Assembly: GCA_033026295.1 (NCBI GenBank)
Contig: CM065172.1
Location: 10,585,665-10,649,664, forward strand
Reading direction: 5' to 3'
DNA from: Channa striata
Taxonomy: Eukaryota; Chordata; Actinopteri; Anabantiformes; Channidae
DNA length: 64,000 bases
Shown here: piece by piece, positions 1-12,835 of the stretch
Layout of the letters: every line of letters starts with the position of its first letter
How positions within the stretch are numbered: position 1 is the first letter of the stretch
Made by a program: the position numbers and the translations under genes
Notes under the pieces: generated by a model
Told to the model about the DNA's origin: nothing
The model's database searches: none
Seen by the model: only the letters and a program-made list of their open reading frames with translations

Positions 1-216
1 AGCCGGTTCGGTCCAGACAACGGTTCCGTCGTGGTCCTGTTTGAGCCACATCACAACCTCATCGTCCCGCTATACGCAGAGGTCTCCATTGTGTGAGCAT
101 CTCTGCTGTTCCGCTGCCGCCCAACCCCCGGATCCCGCGCCGCCGCCACACACCTGCCGTTCCCCGCAAGCTACAAGTGTGTTTTCAGCCGGATTTCTAA
201 CCCTTTTGAATCCACA
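1..216 (+). promoter_or_regulatory. rimkla: rimkla 5' UTR / proximal promoter
   Basis: This is the sequence directly upstream of the rimkla start codon. It is richer in C and G than the introns that follow, which fits a promoter or 5' UTR. No TATA box was recognised and the transcription start cannot be placed. The far upstream part lies outside the window. Confidence 0.45.
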
Positions 217-3200
217 ATGTGTTCCCGTGTTTGGTTCGTGACCGACCGGCGTATCAGCCAGGAGTACCCCCAAGTTCAGATCCTCCGGGCGCTGAAGGAG
301 CGCTGCGCCGACGAAGATGTGGAATTCCGCTCTCTCTACATGGATCAAATCGTGCTCACGATCAGCGACGGACAATTAGGTAATTATAACACAGTTATGT
401 GACGTATGTTTTCATCTTTGTAAGCTATTGATGCAATCTAAATGTATTATTTGAGATCAATAGTGCTCAGTGCTGCTCACAAAGGCAGGGGCAGGCGGTT
501 ATTGTTTGTTACACTGCCGTAAAGCAAGTAGCGGGCTAGCCCTGTGTGCCTGTTAGCAAGGAAGCAGAATGTAAGCACAGCCGTGACCGCCTAACCCACT
601 TTCCAGCTAACGTAGCCTGCCTCCAGAGAGGAGCGATGATGCTTGATTTGATTAGCTGAATGCGTTGCAGTCATGCAGTGGATGATACGAATTAACGTTA
701 CCGGGGCACAAACACAAAAGGGATCGAGTGTGAATAAAACAGAACCGCGGTGATCAACGTTGCAACGCTATAACGTTAGATGAAAAAACACACACACACA
801 CACACAGCTGATGTAATTCCACTGAACGCTGCGTCTCTCGAAGGTTGAGGTTGTGAACATGTGTGATTTTATCACACACTATAAAATGGGCTTCTCCTTT
901 TTTTTCGATTTTTTTTTTAAATCTCAGATTATTATGACATGACAACATTTCACAGTTTTGAGTGAGGAGGCCTTGATAACGTGGTGGTAGTGGTAGGAAC
1001 GCCGAACAAACAGACATCCATAGAATTTGTCAGGCTTCTGTGGAATGGGACAGTGTCACCAGATGAGAGGAGTGTCAAGTTAATTAACACAGAAACACTG
1101 TAGGCTGGCGCTGGAAGAGGCTGAATGGTGATGACAGGAACCGGGTGAGACTAGGCAGCAGATTACATTTTCTTTATATTGCTGTATTGAGTCTGCTGTA
1201 TAGTTTAGTCATGGCAAAGCTTTATGGCAACATGGGGTTTCACATGCCATCAATGAAAAAGTGACTGAAGGAAATCCATCCATGCCATCTATAGCTTATA
1301 TATATCTATATCTATATATGTATAACTAAATGTCTCGCTCTCTCTCTCGTACATACAATTTACAACATGAAAAGTGCAGTTTCTACCATGGCTGGATAAT
1401 CTGACCTAATTTGCTAACTAGTGGACAGAATAAAATGACCACTCCATTTACCAGACACCCTGAACATAAGACCATCTTAGCCCAGCAAATAGCCAGACAG
1501 ACACTTGTCTGGACCTGTAGCTTAGCAAGGTACGCACAACTTGAGCAAGGCTGTTTGCATTACCTGTAATCCATGCTGGCCCCGAGGCTGCATACAGTAA
1601 ACGTCTTCTGAACCTTGGTTTGACATCACAGATTAACAGCGAGTGAACAGATGGGCCACACTGCAGGCTTGCTGCAGAGGAAGCTGTAGAGTACATACTG
1701 TGGGGCTGGGGTATCATTACACACTTGTCCTTTACACCTAGCACTACACACAATTCTTTTGTATTTGTGTTGCAGTGGTACCTTAGTGTGGTTCCCTTGT
1801 CCTTTCCTTTTTAGTAGGAGGCCAGCTGTAAGAAGAAAAGGCTATATTTATTTATTATTTTTATGGATTTGAAGGTCATAATTGACACTTTGAAGCACAA
1901 TTTGGCAGCCTGGTCAAGTGCATAATGTTGCATGCATTTACTTTCAGGTTGTGTGAAACTTCAAGGGGATTTGCATAAATTCAGTAGAGGCAATAAACAT
2001 GTTAATGTGGTCTCATTATCATGTTTAGGCTGAAATACATACACTTACTAATGTGCAGTATATACTGTATATACCTATTAGTTTGTAATTTCAAACAAAC
2101 ATATTCAGAACATGGTAGAGGTGAACTGCTATATGCATGTCAAATTTGTTCCCTTCTCTCCATATACACAGTATTTGTACTTACCCACGCATATGCATAA
2201 GTTTGTCATCGCCCAGTCTGTTCATCCTGATGCGCTGTTGGGTTGCAGGCACTGCTCAAAAATCTTAAGTCTATCTTTGTTTCCTCTCATCTAGGGTGGC
2301 AAAATAACACCAGTCATGAGTGAAATGCTGCTGAATCTTTGGCAGCAGCTAGTGAGTTTGCCATCTGTGTTTGGCAAACCTCAAGGCAATATTCTGTGTA
2401 AATCTTATTCTGTGACTAGTGAAGGCAAGTGAATGGTAAAATATGCCAAATTTTTAGCCTTGTAAAAAGTTGGTGTATAGTGTGTCATGCCAGCCTCATC
2501 CTCACCAGTAAACTATACAGTCTCGCCTGCTTTCCTTCTATCAGGCATTCCATGCTGAAGTATAATGGTGGATTAGTGGACATAAAGACATACATTACAA
2601 AATGTTTTATTACATACTGTACAGTGTAGTGTTTTTTTTACTGTGTTTTTTTTCCAGTGTGTGCTCACATGTGATTAAATTGAAGTTTTTCAGACACCTT
2701 TCCCTACTCCACTGCTCTACATTGAGACAAAGTAGCACATAGTGTGTCAGTGCATCGGAAACGGTTATCTCTTTCACTGTCAACCAGGAAAACTGAATTA
2801 ATGCAAAAGGTAGAAGAGCTGGAAGCACTGCAGAGGAGTACTTTATGAAGATATGGGAAACATGTAAATAATCATATCAGCAAACAAGGCAGGTTCCAAA
2901 TTCAGACTTTGGAGCTGACTACTTCTGCTCAATGCTGTAACTCAGCCAACTTTCAGTCAGAGCTGTGTGGTGTCGACTGAAACACTGTCCCCAAGGGGAG
3001 GTAATAGGAGATAAACAATTTGTCATTTTCTAACATGAGACAGACAAGCTATGATAAGAACAATACATATATATTTATATGTATGTATGTGTATGTATAT
3101 ATGTATATATATGCGTGTGTATGTATGTATGTTTGTGTGTATACACACACACACATATATATCAGGTCGTTGTTTTTGTTATTTGTGAATCCACAGGCTG

Positions 3201-6200
3201 AAAAACTTTAAATCAAAAACTCCCACCTTTTTTCCCACCATTTCCCCAACTCTCTTCTCCAATCACCCCTCCTCCTATCCCCCCACCTGAATCTCTCTCC
3301 AGGTTTGCGAGTGGAGCAGGAATTGGTGACATCTTATCCACAGGTGGTGTTGGTGCGGGTGCCTACACCCTGGGTGCAGTCCGATAGTGACATCACTGTG
3401 TTGCGCCACCTGGAGAAGATGGGCTGTCGGCTGATTAACCGGTCCCAGGCCATACTCAACTGTGTCAACAAATTCTGGACATTCCAGGAGCTGGCAGGCC
3501 ATGGCGTACCCCTTCCTGACACTTTCTCTTATGGTAAATTCATATTCAACTTTTCATAGTAATAGGTGTTTTTGTGATTACTCTAAGTTGATCTACTGTG
3601 CTCCTTTTTCACTTCATCTGCCAGTCAGACACTAAGGGTATGATGCACCAACTTTGATTACATGTAGTCTTCCCAGTGTTTGTGGGGAAAAAGTACAGGC
3701 CTTGAGGTGGATGAGACTTGCTTGTTGATCTACAGTATATGTGCTGCCCATCCTGCACATCCAGTTTCTCTGCATTGTCCATAGTACAGGCATCCTGGGG
3801 CTCTGTGTACACTCCAGTATGCAGACTGTAATTCCCAGAACAGCGTAAATGAAAACAATTCTTTTACACAGATGCATCCCTTGGTCAACTTTTCAGACCA
3901 AGTGAACTATTGAATATTCACGTAAAACTATAGTACTGCTGTTTAAAGCATGTGTGATACTTTTGTGACATTAATTGCATCACAGGCTTTAGTCCACATG
4001 GATATGCATAACGCAGATAAATAAGCCATCACTCAGACAAATAACTACTTGACCACAATTACCCAAAGCCATTTACATACCATGTCAAATCTTCATAGCT
4101 GCCCACTAAACCATTAACTGTTACAATTTTCACAAATTTTTTAACAGCTGTGGTTTTTATCCACTCATGAAGCAGGATATGTGGGAGTACTGCCATCACA
4201 CCACAAGCCAGATTAATACTTTTATTTGTTGCAGCATAAATATTTTAAGACAAGTAAAGCCTGGCAACCAACACCACACATTTTTTTTATATTTTCTACA
4301 AATTCAGTGCTGTGTTGTTTGTGAGAACACCACAGTAAGTGAAGGGTACAGTTAAAGGGAGAGAGAAAGAGAAAAGGGGGAGGTGTTGGCCTACATTCCA
4401 TTCGTCTCTCTGCACAGTAGGCCAAGCAATGAATGCAATGTGGCTGGAGAGCTTATGTAACACCCCACCCCGGCTCTCATGATTTGTCAAACTGTAAAAA
4501 ATACCATTCCCTCCTTTCTGCTCTCCAACTCAGCAGCTCATGACATGGTTAGGCTCAAATTTGGTGTCTAAACTTTCTCCTCCCCTATTCCCCTCTGTTC
4601 TTTCCCCCCTTCACTGAAAACACATGTGAATCAGCGCATCTGGAAAAAGCCATGTGACAGGATAGTTAACATCTGTTCCCTTGATAGAATGCCAGATAAG
4701 ACCAGACATGCAAAAAAAATCTGGACAAAGGGAAAGAAAGAGGGGAACAGAGATTGATAGAGAAAGAGGAACTAAGTTGGTAAAACTTTGATTTTTCAAA
4801 ACATTTTTACGTATTTTTCAATCATTTCTCAAGCCAAAGCAGATGAAAAGAAGCACATCTGTTTCTACAAACTGCCACTGTGAATCAGTGTCAGACACGG
4901 TCAGCTGCTCCATATTAATGTACCCTTCAGTGAGTGCTATGTTCCAGTCTCATGAATCAAGCCACAAAATAAATATCTAAGAGTAATAATATCTGAACTA
5001 ACTAAATTGCAGCCTTGCTGTTTTGAGTCAGTTCTGTTGCCATAGCAACGTTCTTCATTCCTTACCCCTTCCTACTTAGCAGGCAGTAATGTGTGAACCA
5101 TGCTATCAAAACAATTTTATATCTCATATCATACCTCTGTGTTGTTTTTGTGTGTGTTTATGTGCATGGGATTTCCCAGGAGGGCATGACAACTTTCGTA
5201 AAATGATTGACGAGGCAGAACCACTGGGCTACCCTGTGGTGGTGAAGAATGCACGCGGTCACAGAGGTAAAAGCATCAGTTTATTTCTATTTGTCATCAG
5301 GTGTATTCAGGTGTATACTATAGCCCACCTCAAAAATCTGTACCACGCAGTCCACAATAACATACAATTCAATCTATCATTTTAGTTCATATTTTCTGAT
5401 GCCACAGGAGGGTAAACAGAAAATAATTGAAATCTTACTCATCTCCTGCAAATATACTTGAATTAACAGTAACACGGCGAGTGTGTTTACATGGACTTAA
5501 GTAACTGGGTTACAGTCGGCTTTCTCTGGAAAACAAATGTATTAAGTATCATGTATATGGAAAACGTGGTGTCTGAAATGGGGATAGGGGTTTAGGGAAA
5601 CCTGGTGTTCAGACGTGGATTTCTGACGGAGAACACTGATTGCTCTTCCATGTTTATGCGTAACCAGGCTTTCTCCAACTGCGCATGTGCCTAACAATAG
5701 GTTCCAGACAGTAAACGCCACACAGCTGAGTGAAACAATGAATGAATGGGTGAAAAGTTAAATATGTTAATGGCTGATGCTACCTTGTTTTTAAAACCAC
5801 CTAAGTCCACCTAAGGCCCCACAGAAATTTTAATTTACACAAAGTGTCTCTAAAATAAATCTGAGTTGGAGGAGAAACCAGGTTACTCTTGTGGTGCATG
5901 TATATGCAGGTTTCCTGTGACTGGGTTATTTAAGTGCATGTAAACACTGTTCCCCGATTACCTGAGAAAGCTGATTTACTCTGGGTAACCTGGTTACTTA
6001 AGTCGATGTAAACCCATTCAGTGAGTGACAGATTGGTTATCACTGTGGAACTGTAACAGACACAAAACACTGACTACGAGGTGAGCCGTTTTTGTCTTTA
6101 ATTTAGAAACTTACAACAGTTTCCCCATTTTTCCTAAATGCACAGGGGGCAACTGTAGACAGTTGGAGCCTTTTCATTAAAATTGTGCTTCCTTGTATTC

Positions 6201-7355
6201 ACCCCCAGTGTTTCTAAGCCATTAGCCTTTTCCTATTCATAGTTATTGACACTTGAGTGGATCTGCCATTGTTTCGAGGAATAACAATGAACCTTGCGAG
6301 CTCAGGCTGCCATCACAGCACATTGTTAGGGAAAGCAGCCGTTGATCAACCACTTTGTTGATGGAATGTAGAATCTCAAGTAGTTCCTTCTTTTTCTTTG
6401 TGCTTAACCGTTAGCAATGGCTTTAGTCATGAGTCAACTTCAAATTTAAATTTCATGCACTGCCCCCGACAGGATGTGAGACAGGGTAATTCACAGCCCG
6501 GTGAATACCTTCAATTGAACATTTTCCAAACAATGTTTTAGAGTCATCACTACAAATTAGATAGGTTTACATGATTCACTGAGTCACAAGACCATAATTC
6601 CCTGTGTGTCTTGTTTTTGCCTGCCTCTGTCCATCTTTGCATCTTCATGATGTTACCAAGGGATTGCCTTGTCATCTTGTTTGGATTGTCACTTATGCAC
6701 GATGTGCACGTACACACACAGCAGCCACATGATTTTCCCTGGTGCTGTATCAGAGGGCTTGACAACCAGGAGACCAAGCCAAGCACTTCTAATTAAAACA
6801 GGCATCTTCTACCCTTTGTGAGAAAAGATTATGTGCCTGCTAAGAAGAATGTCTTGTCCATTATATGCAAAACAGGACCTGACATGAGACTTAGTCAGCT
6901 GAAGCTCCCTACTTGTCAGCAGAACTTTGACGAAGTAATATAATCTCAGCTAACATTACACAAAGTCAGATCCTGCAATATTTTTATATTCATTTTAATG
7001 TAAAAAGCTCCAGCCCCAAAAACTATATTCACTTCTATCCTCATCTTATACCACCTTTCTTCCCCTAGGCAAGGCTGTGTTCCTGGCACGAGACAAACAC
7101 CACCTGACAGATCTGTGCCACTTGATCCGCCATGATACCCCCTACCTGTTTCAAGAATATGTCAAGGAGTCGCACGGCCGTGACGTTCGAGTGGTCCTGG
7201 TGGGCGGCCGCGTCATTGGCTCCATGCTCCGCTGTTCCACTGATGGTCGCATGCAAAGCAACTGCTCCCTAGGTAGGCAAACCTAGTTACTTTAAGATCA
7301 CTAACATAGTACAATCTGAAAACTTTGATAATCCCTAGTGGCATTTAGTGCTTCA

Positions 7356-7391
<36 letters not shown>

Positions 7392-8415
7392 GATTTAATT
7401 AAGTAATAATTAAATATAATAATAATAATTAAGGGTCATTGCAGCTTTCTAAATATGTGATCATGTATGACACTCCATCTGCTTTACAAACCAGTTTGGA
7501 GAAACGGTGCCAAATCCACAAGCTTGTCCTGAACCTACCCTAGAGATAAAAAAAAATTACCAGCATTCCAGCTGATGAGACTGATTTTCAGTGTCAGAGC
7601 CTGAGCAGTGCTGGTGTGACTGAGGCTGTAATCCACTGTGACATATCTAGGACATCAGTCATCAGATTATTTTGCATTTATGTAAAAGATTGTGTTGACA
7701 CTCCCATTGAATGTTATGGTTTGTTTTAAAAATTAAATTATTCAAATAGAACCTTTTATATATATATTTTTAAAACAGCTGTATATTTGATGAAAATTAA
7801 ATTGTTCTTATCCTCAGTCTTATACATTGTGAAGTTAATGATCCTCATATTTGGTGATTATTAACCAGCTTGATGTCTCTCTCTCCATCAATAGGTGGTG
7901 TAGGTATGATGTACCCACTGAACGAGCAGGGCAAGCAGCTTGCAATCGAGGTGTCTAACATCCTCGGCATGGATGTGTGTGGCGTTGACCTTCTGCAACT
8001 CAATGATGGCTCATTTGTGGTCTGTGAGGCCAATGCAAATGTGGGCTTCATCGCCTTTGACCAGGCCTGTGGCATGGATGTGGCAGGCATAGTTGCTGAC
8101 TATGCCCTGTCAATGCTCCCCAGTCGTCTCACGCGGAAGATGTCCTTGCTCTCTGTCGTGTCGAGCACCAGTGAGACCAGCAGTGAGCCTGAAGTGTGTC
8201 CTCTGCCCGCTGGAAACGGTTCGCTTCCAGAGGCCGTCTGCAACATGAGCGTGGGTTCCACTTCCAGTGAGAGTGACCCAGAGCTGGCCGAGCCCACCCA
8301 GTCTTCACCTCGCCAGTCCAAAGCCCCCATCCTGCCCAATCACCCTGACCTCCCTGATCCGGCCTACAACTTCAACACCCTCCTCGCCAATGAGATCAAG
8401 TTATTGACTGAGTGA
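217..8415 (+). CDS. rimkla: N-acetylaspartylglutamate synthetase A (ribosomal modification protein RimK-like A)
   Basis: Five coding exons join in frame: 217-379, 3303-3533, 5180-5266, 7069-7272 and 7895-8415, giving about 401 aa. All junctions are GT-AG and phase 1. The family uses ATP to ligate glutamate to N-acetylaspartate, making the neuropeptide NAAG in the cytosol. The N-terminus has MCSRVWFVTDRR, the middle has SDSDITVLRHLEKMG and NKFWTFQELAGHGVPLPDT, and the ATP-grasp core covers roughly residues 115-300. K154 sits in the YPVVVK nucleotide-binding strand, and D260, E273 and N275 (CEANANVGF) are the expected metal and ATP ligands. The tail from residue 310 is Ser/Pro-rich and ends LLANEIKL-like. 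Length fits the family (about 385-395 aa in human, from memory). The start is the first ATG of exon 1 and matches the RIMKLA-type N-terminus. Part of exons 2 and 5 reads closer to RIMKLB, so the A assignment rests on exon 1, the GSTSSES tail motif and the neighbour zmynd12. Confidence 0.86.
788..806. repeat. (CA)n microsatellite
   Basis: About ten uninterrupted CA units in rimkla intron 1. Confidence 0.85.
3060..3172. repeat. Compound AT/GTAT/CA microsatellite
   Basis: A run of TATA, GTAT, TGTG and CACA units lies in rimkla intron 1, about 130 bp before exon 2. It is low-complexity sequence. The short open frame across it is not a gene. Confidence 0.85.
5036..5049. promoter_or_regulatory. 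Perfect X-box (RFX) palindrome in rimkla intron 2
   Basis: The sequence GTTGCC-AT-AGCAAC fits the RFX consensus GTNRCC-N(0-3)-RGYAAC at every position. It lies about 130 bp upstream of rimkla exon 3. RFX factors bind such sites in enhancers and ciliary promoters. Whether this one is used is unknown. Confidence 0.4.
5478..6020. mobile_element. MITE-like non-autonomous DNA transposon in rimkla intron 3
   Basis: The left end (5483-5515) reads GTTTACATGGACTTAAGTAA followed by a G-rich run. The right end (about 5981-6013) is its imperfect reverse complement. The two inverted ends enclose about 470 bp with no coding potential. An internal inverted copy of the GTAAACA motif is near 5939-5945. No clear target-site duplication was seen. 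It looks like a common teleost MITE design, but the superfamily is not assigned. Confidence 0.7.
7358..7390. repeat. (AT)n microsatellite
   Basis: An alternating AT run in rimkla intron 4, about 85 bp after the exon 4 donor site, followed by TAA-rich sequence. Confidence 0.85.
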
Positions 8416-8966
8416 GATCTAAACAGCTTCATGCACATACAAGCACCACAAATACATAATAATACACACACGTACGCATGGCAACAGACATTCCTTTCAA
8501 AAAAACGCATATCAGCCCAAAAATGTATGGTGTTACATGCTAAATTATAGCAGAGAAAAACAGAACACATGTACAGACACGACCACAGAAATACATGAGC
8601 CTTCTCCTACTAACACCCTTAACAAAACTAAGATCTGAGGCTGCTCCCCTGACTGTCCTCTATTTAAAATGTTAATCCTAAACTGCAAACCCCACGAGCC
8701 AAACTTGGTTTACACTGCAGAATGCTGGTGAGTGTGAGAAATAGTAATTGAGACAACTGCCAAAGCGGCTGCTTCTTGTTTCTGTTTGGCAAAGATTTGA
8801 GGGTGAAGGTGACTGTGTTGTTGAGTAGGTGTGGCTATGCCATAAAGGCACACACCTGCAATGTTTTTATCCGCACAATACAAGAACATTATTTAAAGAA
8901 CAATCTGTGATGACATAAAAGGGTTTCCTGCTGTGACTGTAGCCAGGTTTGTTGTATTAGAGGCAA

Positions 8967-8972
8967 AATAAA
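8967..8972 (+). terminator. rimkla: Candidate proximal poly(A) signal of rimkla
   Basis: AATAAA lies about 550 bp after the rimkla stop codon and is followed by a TG/T-rich stretch. This would give a short 3' UTR. Further AATAAA copies follow at 10513 and 11103. Confidence 0.45.
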
Positions 8973-11102
8973 AGTGTTACTTTTCATGTGGTTAGTCCTT
9001 GGGAGAGGAATTCATCCTCAGGCTAAGCACATTATACTGTCAGTTCCAATGTAGCAATGCGGTGCTCCCGGCAAAGACCCAGAACAGGATAGGGACATTC
9101 TGCAGCATCGGGTGTTGGAAGAATTTCATGTCAAACTAGATTGCTTTTTAAAAAATATTAGCATAACTTAAATGAAAAATTAACTTTCACTACATGACGT
9201 ATGTTGTAAATCCAGCTAGAACGTTCTATATAAACATTGTTTTTTCTTTCCAGGCTAACACACGTAACTCTATTGAGAGCCAAAGTTGTGACGTCATGTC
9301 CGGGCTTCCTTCTGTTCCATTATCTTCGTTAACTACCGTCTCTCATTGGTGTTAATATCTATTGCCTTTGGGAAATGGCGTTATTTAAAGGAAGCTGAAA
9401 CACAAATGATACTTAAATAGTGGTAATAGGTTGGTTTTCAAAAGAAATGAAAACTTGCATTATGCATCACGCTACATTCTGTTCCAAGGCTGGTTTTCTT
9501 TCTTTTGGAACAGAACCCGGGAAGTCCGGCTTCACTTCAGCTCTGCACAAAATCCCAGTTTTTAAACTGGAGCTGCTACACTGACAGTGAAAAAGAGAGA
9601 AATGTTGTTGTGACGGCTGAATAATTTTCCCCTTTTGGGTAAATAAACAATACTGTCCACCCATATTACATACCCATAGAACCAGAGCATCATTTTAATT
9701 GCACATAAGGTGTATGAATGAATTCTCTGTTCACTGTGAATGAAGCAGTTTGACATACATGTTAGCAACATGGATTGAACCTGTGCAAGCTAGTGATAAA
9801 ATAGCAGCTGTGTTTGAGTCACAACCTGGGATATTTAAAACATAGGTGTTGTTACTTAATTTCAGAATTTCTTCGATAGCTTGTTTGATTGGCCTTACAA
9901 CATTAGCAGTCTGCTGCTTTTTTAAAAGTCATTCAATGTCTAGCACTTTATGATAAATAGATGCATTTTTTTTCTTCACTCAGATGACATATTTAGGATA
10001 CATGAGACAGAGTGTGAAAGCTGTGTCTACACCTACAAGCAGAATATACCTCAAAAATTTGATATCTCACTGCCATAGAATGACATAGATATTCATAAAT
10101 ACAGTACATATCAGCCAGGATCCTTGTGGTTTTCAAATGGGTCAATTCAATGTACAGATTTGCCAGCTGTTCCCTCTCTTTATGTATAGGAACTAAAAAG
10201 GTAGATGTGGGGATTTTTTTGTTTGTTTTTTTTTCTTGTGGGTTTATTATTTTATTTCTTTTTTTGGTGGGGGGGGTGGTAATACTTAGATTGTGAATTA
10301 ATAGTGCATACATGGATTTGGCTAATGAAACTGGAATGGCTAAAATACCTGCCAGCGGTGACAATTTCATAAGCTATTGTGGAAAATTGTGCAGACCTGC
10401 GGTTTTCTAAGGTTGAAATTGAAATTTGGTGCTAACATTTATGGTTTTGGTTAGATATGATTTTACAGTCATGATTTGTACATTTTACTTTTGTTTTTAC
10501 CTTGTTTTTTTTAATAAAAATGAAGTAATCTAACCCTCAAAATATGTTGGCGTGATGTCCAATAAAAAATGGAACCTATATTTTTGCAGTCTCTTTGAAT
10601 AGAATGTAAAATTCTTTTGTTAGAAAAGGGATTTTATTGGCCAAGAGCTTATTGTTTCTGTTATTCCTCTTGACTTACAGCTTGTAGGCCTACTGAAATA
10701 ACTATGAGCATAGAGGTAAGGAACACTAGGGTGACTGGCATTCATCTAGAATTATTTGCAGCTCTGGCCAGAAGCACAAATTTAAAGCCCTCAGTTGTTC
10801 CCATTAGTAACATCCACGTGTTTGGGCTTGTAACCCTTTCTGTTAATCACAATTTCAGGGAAGCAGCCTAGATCTCACCCCTGACCCCAATAAGTAAAAC
10901 ACATCCATCCATGCTAGATATATCAAAAAACAACAGACACACCGACAGACACACAAACAACAATGAAAAAAAGGTTGTCAACTACAGTATAAAACAGTGT
11001 GGTGTATACCATGGTTAACATGCACTTTTTTTCCTTGCTTGTTTCTTCCTAATTTATGGTATTTTTAAAGAAAAAGTGGTTTGTGTGCACTAATATTGTC
11101 TC

Positions 11103-11108
11103 AATAAA
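11103..11108 (+). terminator. rimkla: Candidate distal poly(A) signal of rimkla
   Basis: AATAAA is followed within 40 bp by a T- and G-rich element, the usual downstream layout. It would give a 3' UTR of about 2.7 kb. Use of this site over the proximal one cannot be decided from sequence. Confidence 0.35.
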
Positions 11109-12715
11109 GTGAAACCGCTGTGAACCTTGACTTTATTTTCCGTTTTTGTGGGGCAAATTCACTGTCTGGAATCTAACGGGCCTGCTCAAGGGTGCCAAAT
11201 ATAAGCCCACCAGACAGCAGGATAAGCAGCTCTTAAGTCTGCTGTCAAGTGATCACAGTGGCTCCACTGACATAATATTGTTGTCTGGTATCTATATAAT
11301 CAAAGTATCTGACAAACTGTGAAATCTGCCGATGTCCTCACTCCTGACATGCAATAGCCATAGAGCTTGATCATCAAGTCACATAGCAACATAAAAGCTT
11401 ATATGGGTGAACTATTTCCAGTTGTTGTTGTCCCCTAGTTTTTGAAGTCTTTGTCTTTGTATTGAAGCCTGCGTCATTCCGCATTGTGTACATAAGTGTA
11501 AATCAAAAAACATATCCTATCAAACCATTAAATAGCCATCCATATGAAAGACTGAGATGTTATTTCTCTATTAACCCTCCCCGCCTTTTTAAAGCTGTAC
11601 TTTATATATCGACCATTGAAGGTTCATTTTTCTGAGCGCTAATTCGCCTTCACAATTTCCAGTTTCTGATGGGAAAAGTGATTTGAGAATTGCAGTTGAG
11701 GCAAGGTCCTAGATCATTTTGTTTGTGCTGGGTTTTCACAGAACACAAGGCGTGCAAGCTACTGAAAAAAAGCAGGAGTATCACATGGTAGTGACACAGG
11801 GAAGAAAGATCAAATGTGTGCAAATCATAAAATAACTCGGCGTGTATTGGCCTGTGTGGTGTGCATGCAGGCTGGAACAAATGTGTGGGGAACCTCGGGA
11901 CTAGTCACTGTGTATGACAATAAAGCAGAGCACAAGATAAATAATTAATTCCAAACTGCTGCTAATGTGTATTTGGCTCAAAAGGTAAAAAGGGAATCTT
12001 AGGAAATGCAAGTGTTTCCGCATCTTGATGCCTCTCAACACATTTATTTAAATGCCAAAAAAACAATTGTTTTCATGCATAACACAGTACTAACAACACT
12101 ACTAGTGACATTTCAAGAGTGATTCTTTGTTTTAAAAGAAAAACAATATTTCCAAATTGTATATAATTTTAACTTTAGAATTTCATAGCAATCAGTAGGT
12201 TATTTTTATGTCCGTGTGTTTTTAAACAAGCCTGAGGTTTGCTTAAAGGTTTACAAGAGGAAAAGGATGTTGATGTCATCTGATCCTTATTATATCTGTA
12301 TATGGTAAACTGATAAGGCGGTTCTTGACTGGTTGGTACGAAATTAGCATAAATTTCAGCCCTCACCGTTATTCTGTTTTTATTATCCTGACAGTGTTAA
12401 AAAATGGATTCCATCATCATGTCATTCACAGTGTGCAAAATGATGTAAATATATATCCCTCTTTTTTTAGATTAAATAAAGATGACCCATTATTCAAAAC
12501 CAATAAAACTTGTCTCCTAATCTTTTCTTTACTTCTACTAGAAGTTTAAAAAATATATATAAACCCAAATTTATTGTTATTTGCTTAAAAATATGTAACC
12601 AACGGTTGGTAATTAAACTAGAAAATGTCATCTTTGGTTGGTATTTTCTGTTCCATTTCATTATCTGCCTAAAATACCAATTCACAGCATCTGGATAAAC
12701 CCATCCTCATAAACT

Positions 12716-12721
12716 TTTATT
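12716..12721 (-). terminator. zmynd12: Candidate poly(A) signal of zmynd12
   Basis: On the minus strand this reads AATAAA, about 115 bp after the zmynd12 stop codon. It would give a short 3' UTR. Confidence 0.55.
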
Positions 12722-12835
12722 TGTTACCAGTTCAGCAGTTTCTGCATTTACAAGGGGTGAATCATCTTGAGGCTGTACAGATGTCCTGATGCAGCAGATC
12801 TCCAAGCAGAGCAGTGAGCAGGGCAGACTCGGTGA

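Larger units (their letters stand above)
8416..12715. other. rimkla 3' UTR and convergent intergenic region to zmynd12
   Basis: No coding exon was recognised between the rimkla stop and the zmynd12 3' end. The two genes converge here. AT-rich sequence and several AATAAA hexamers suggest alternative rimkla 3' ends. Short open frames in this stretch show no domain, codon bias or splice structure. Confidence 0.6.

Noticed and set aside
3020..3211. 63-codon tyrosine- and cysteine-rich open frame
   Set aside because: It is a translation of a compound microsatellite.
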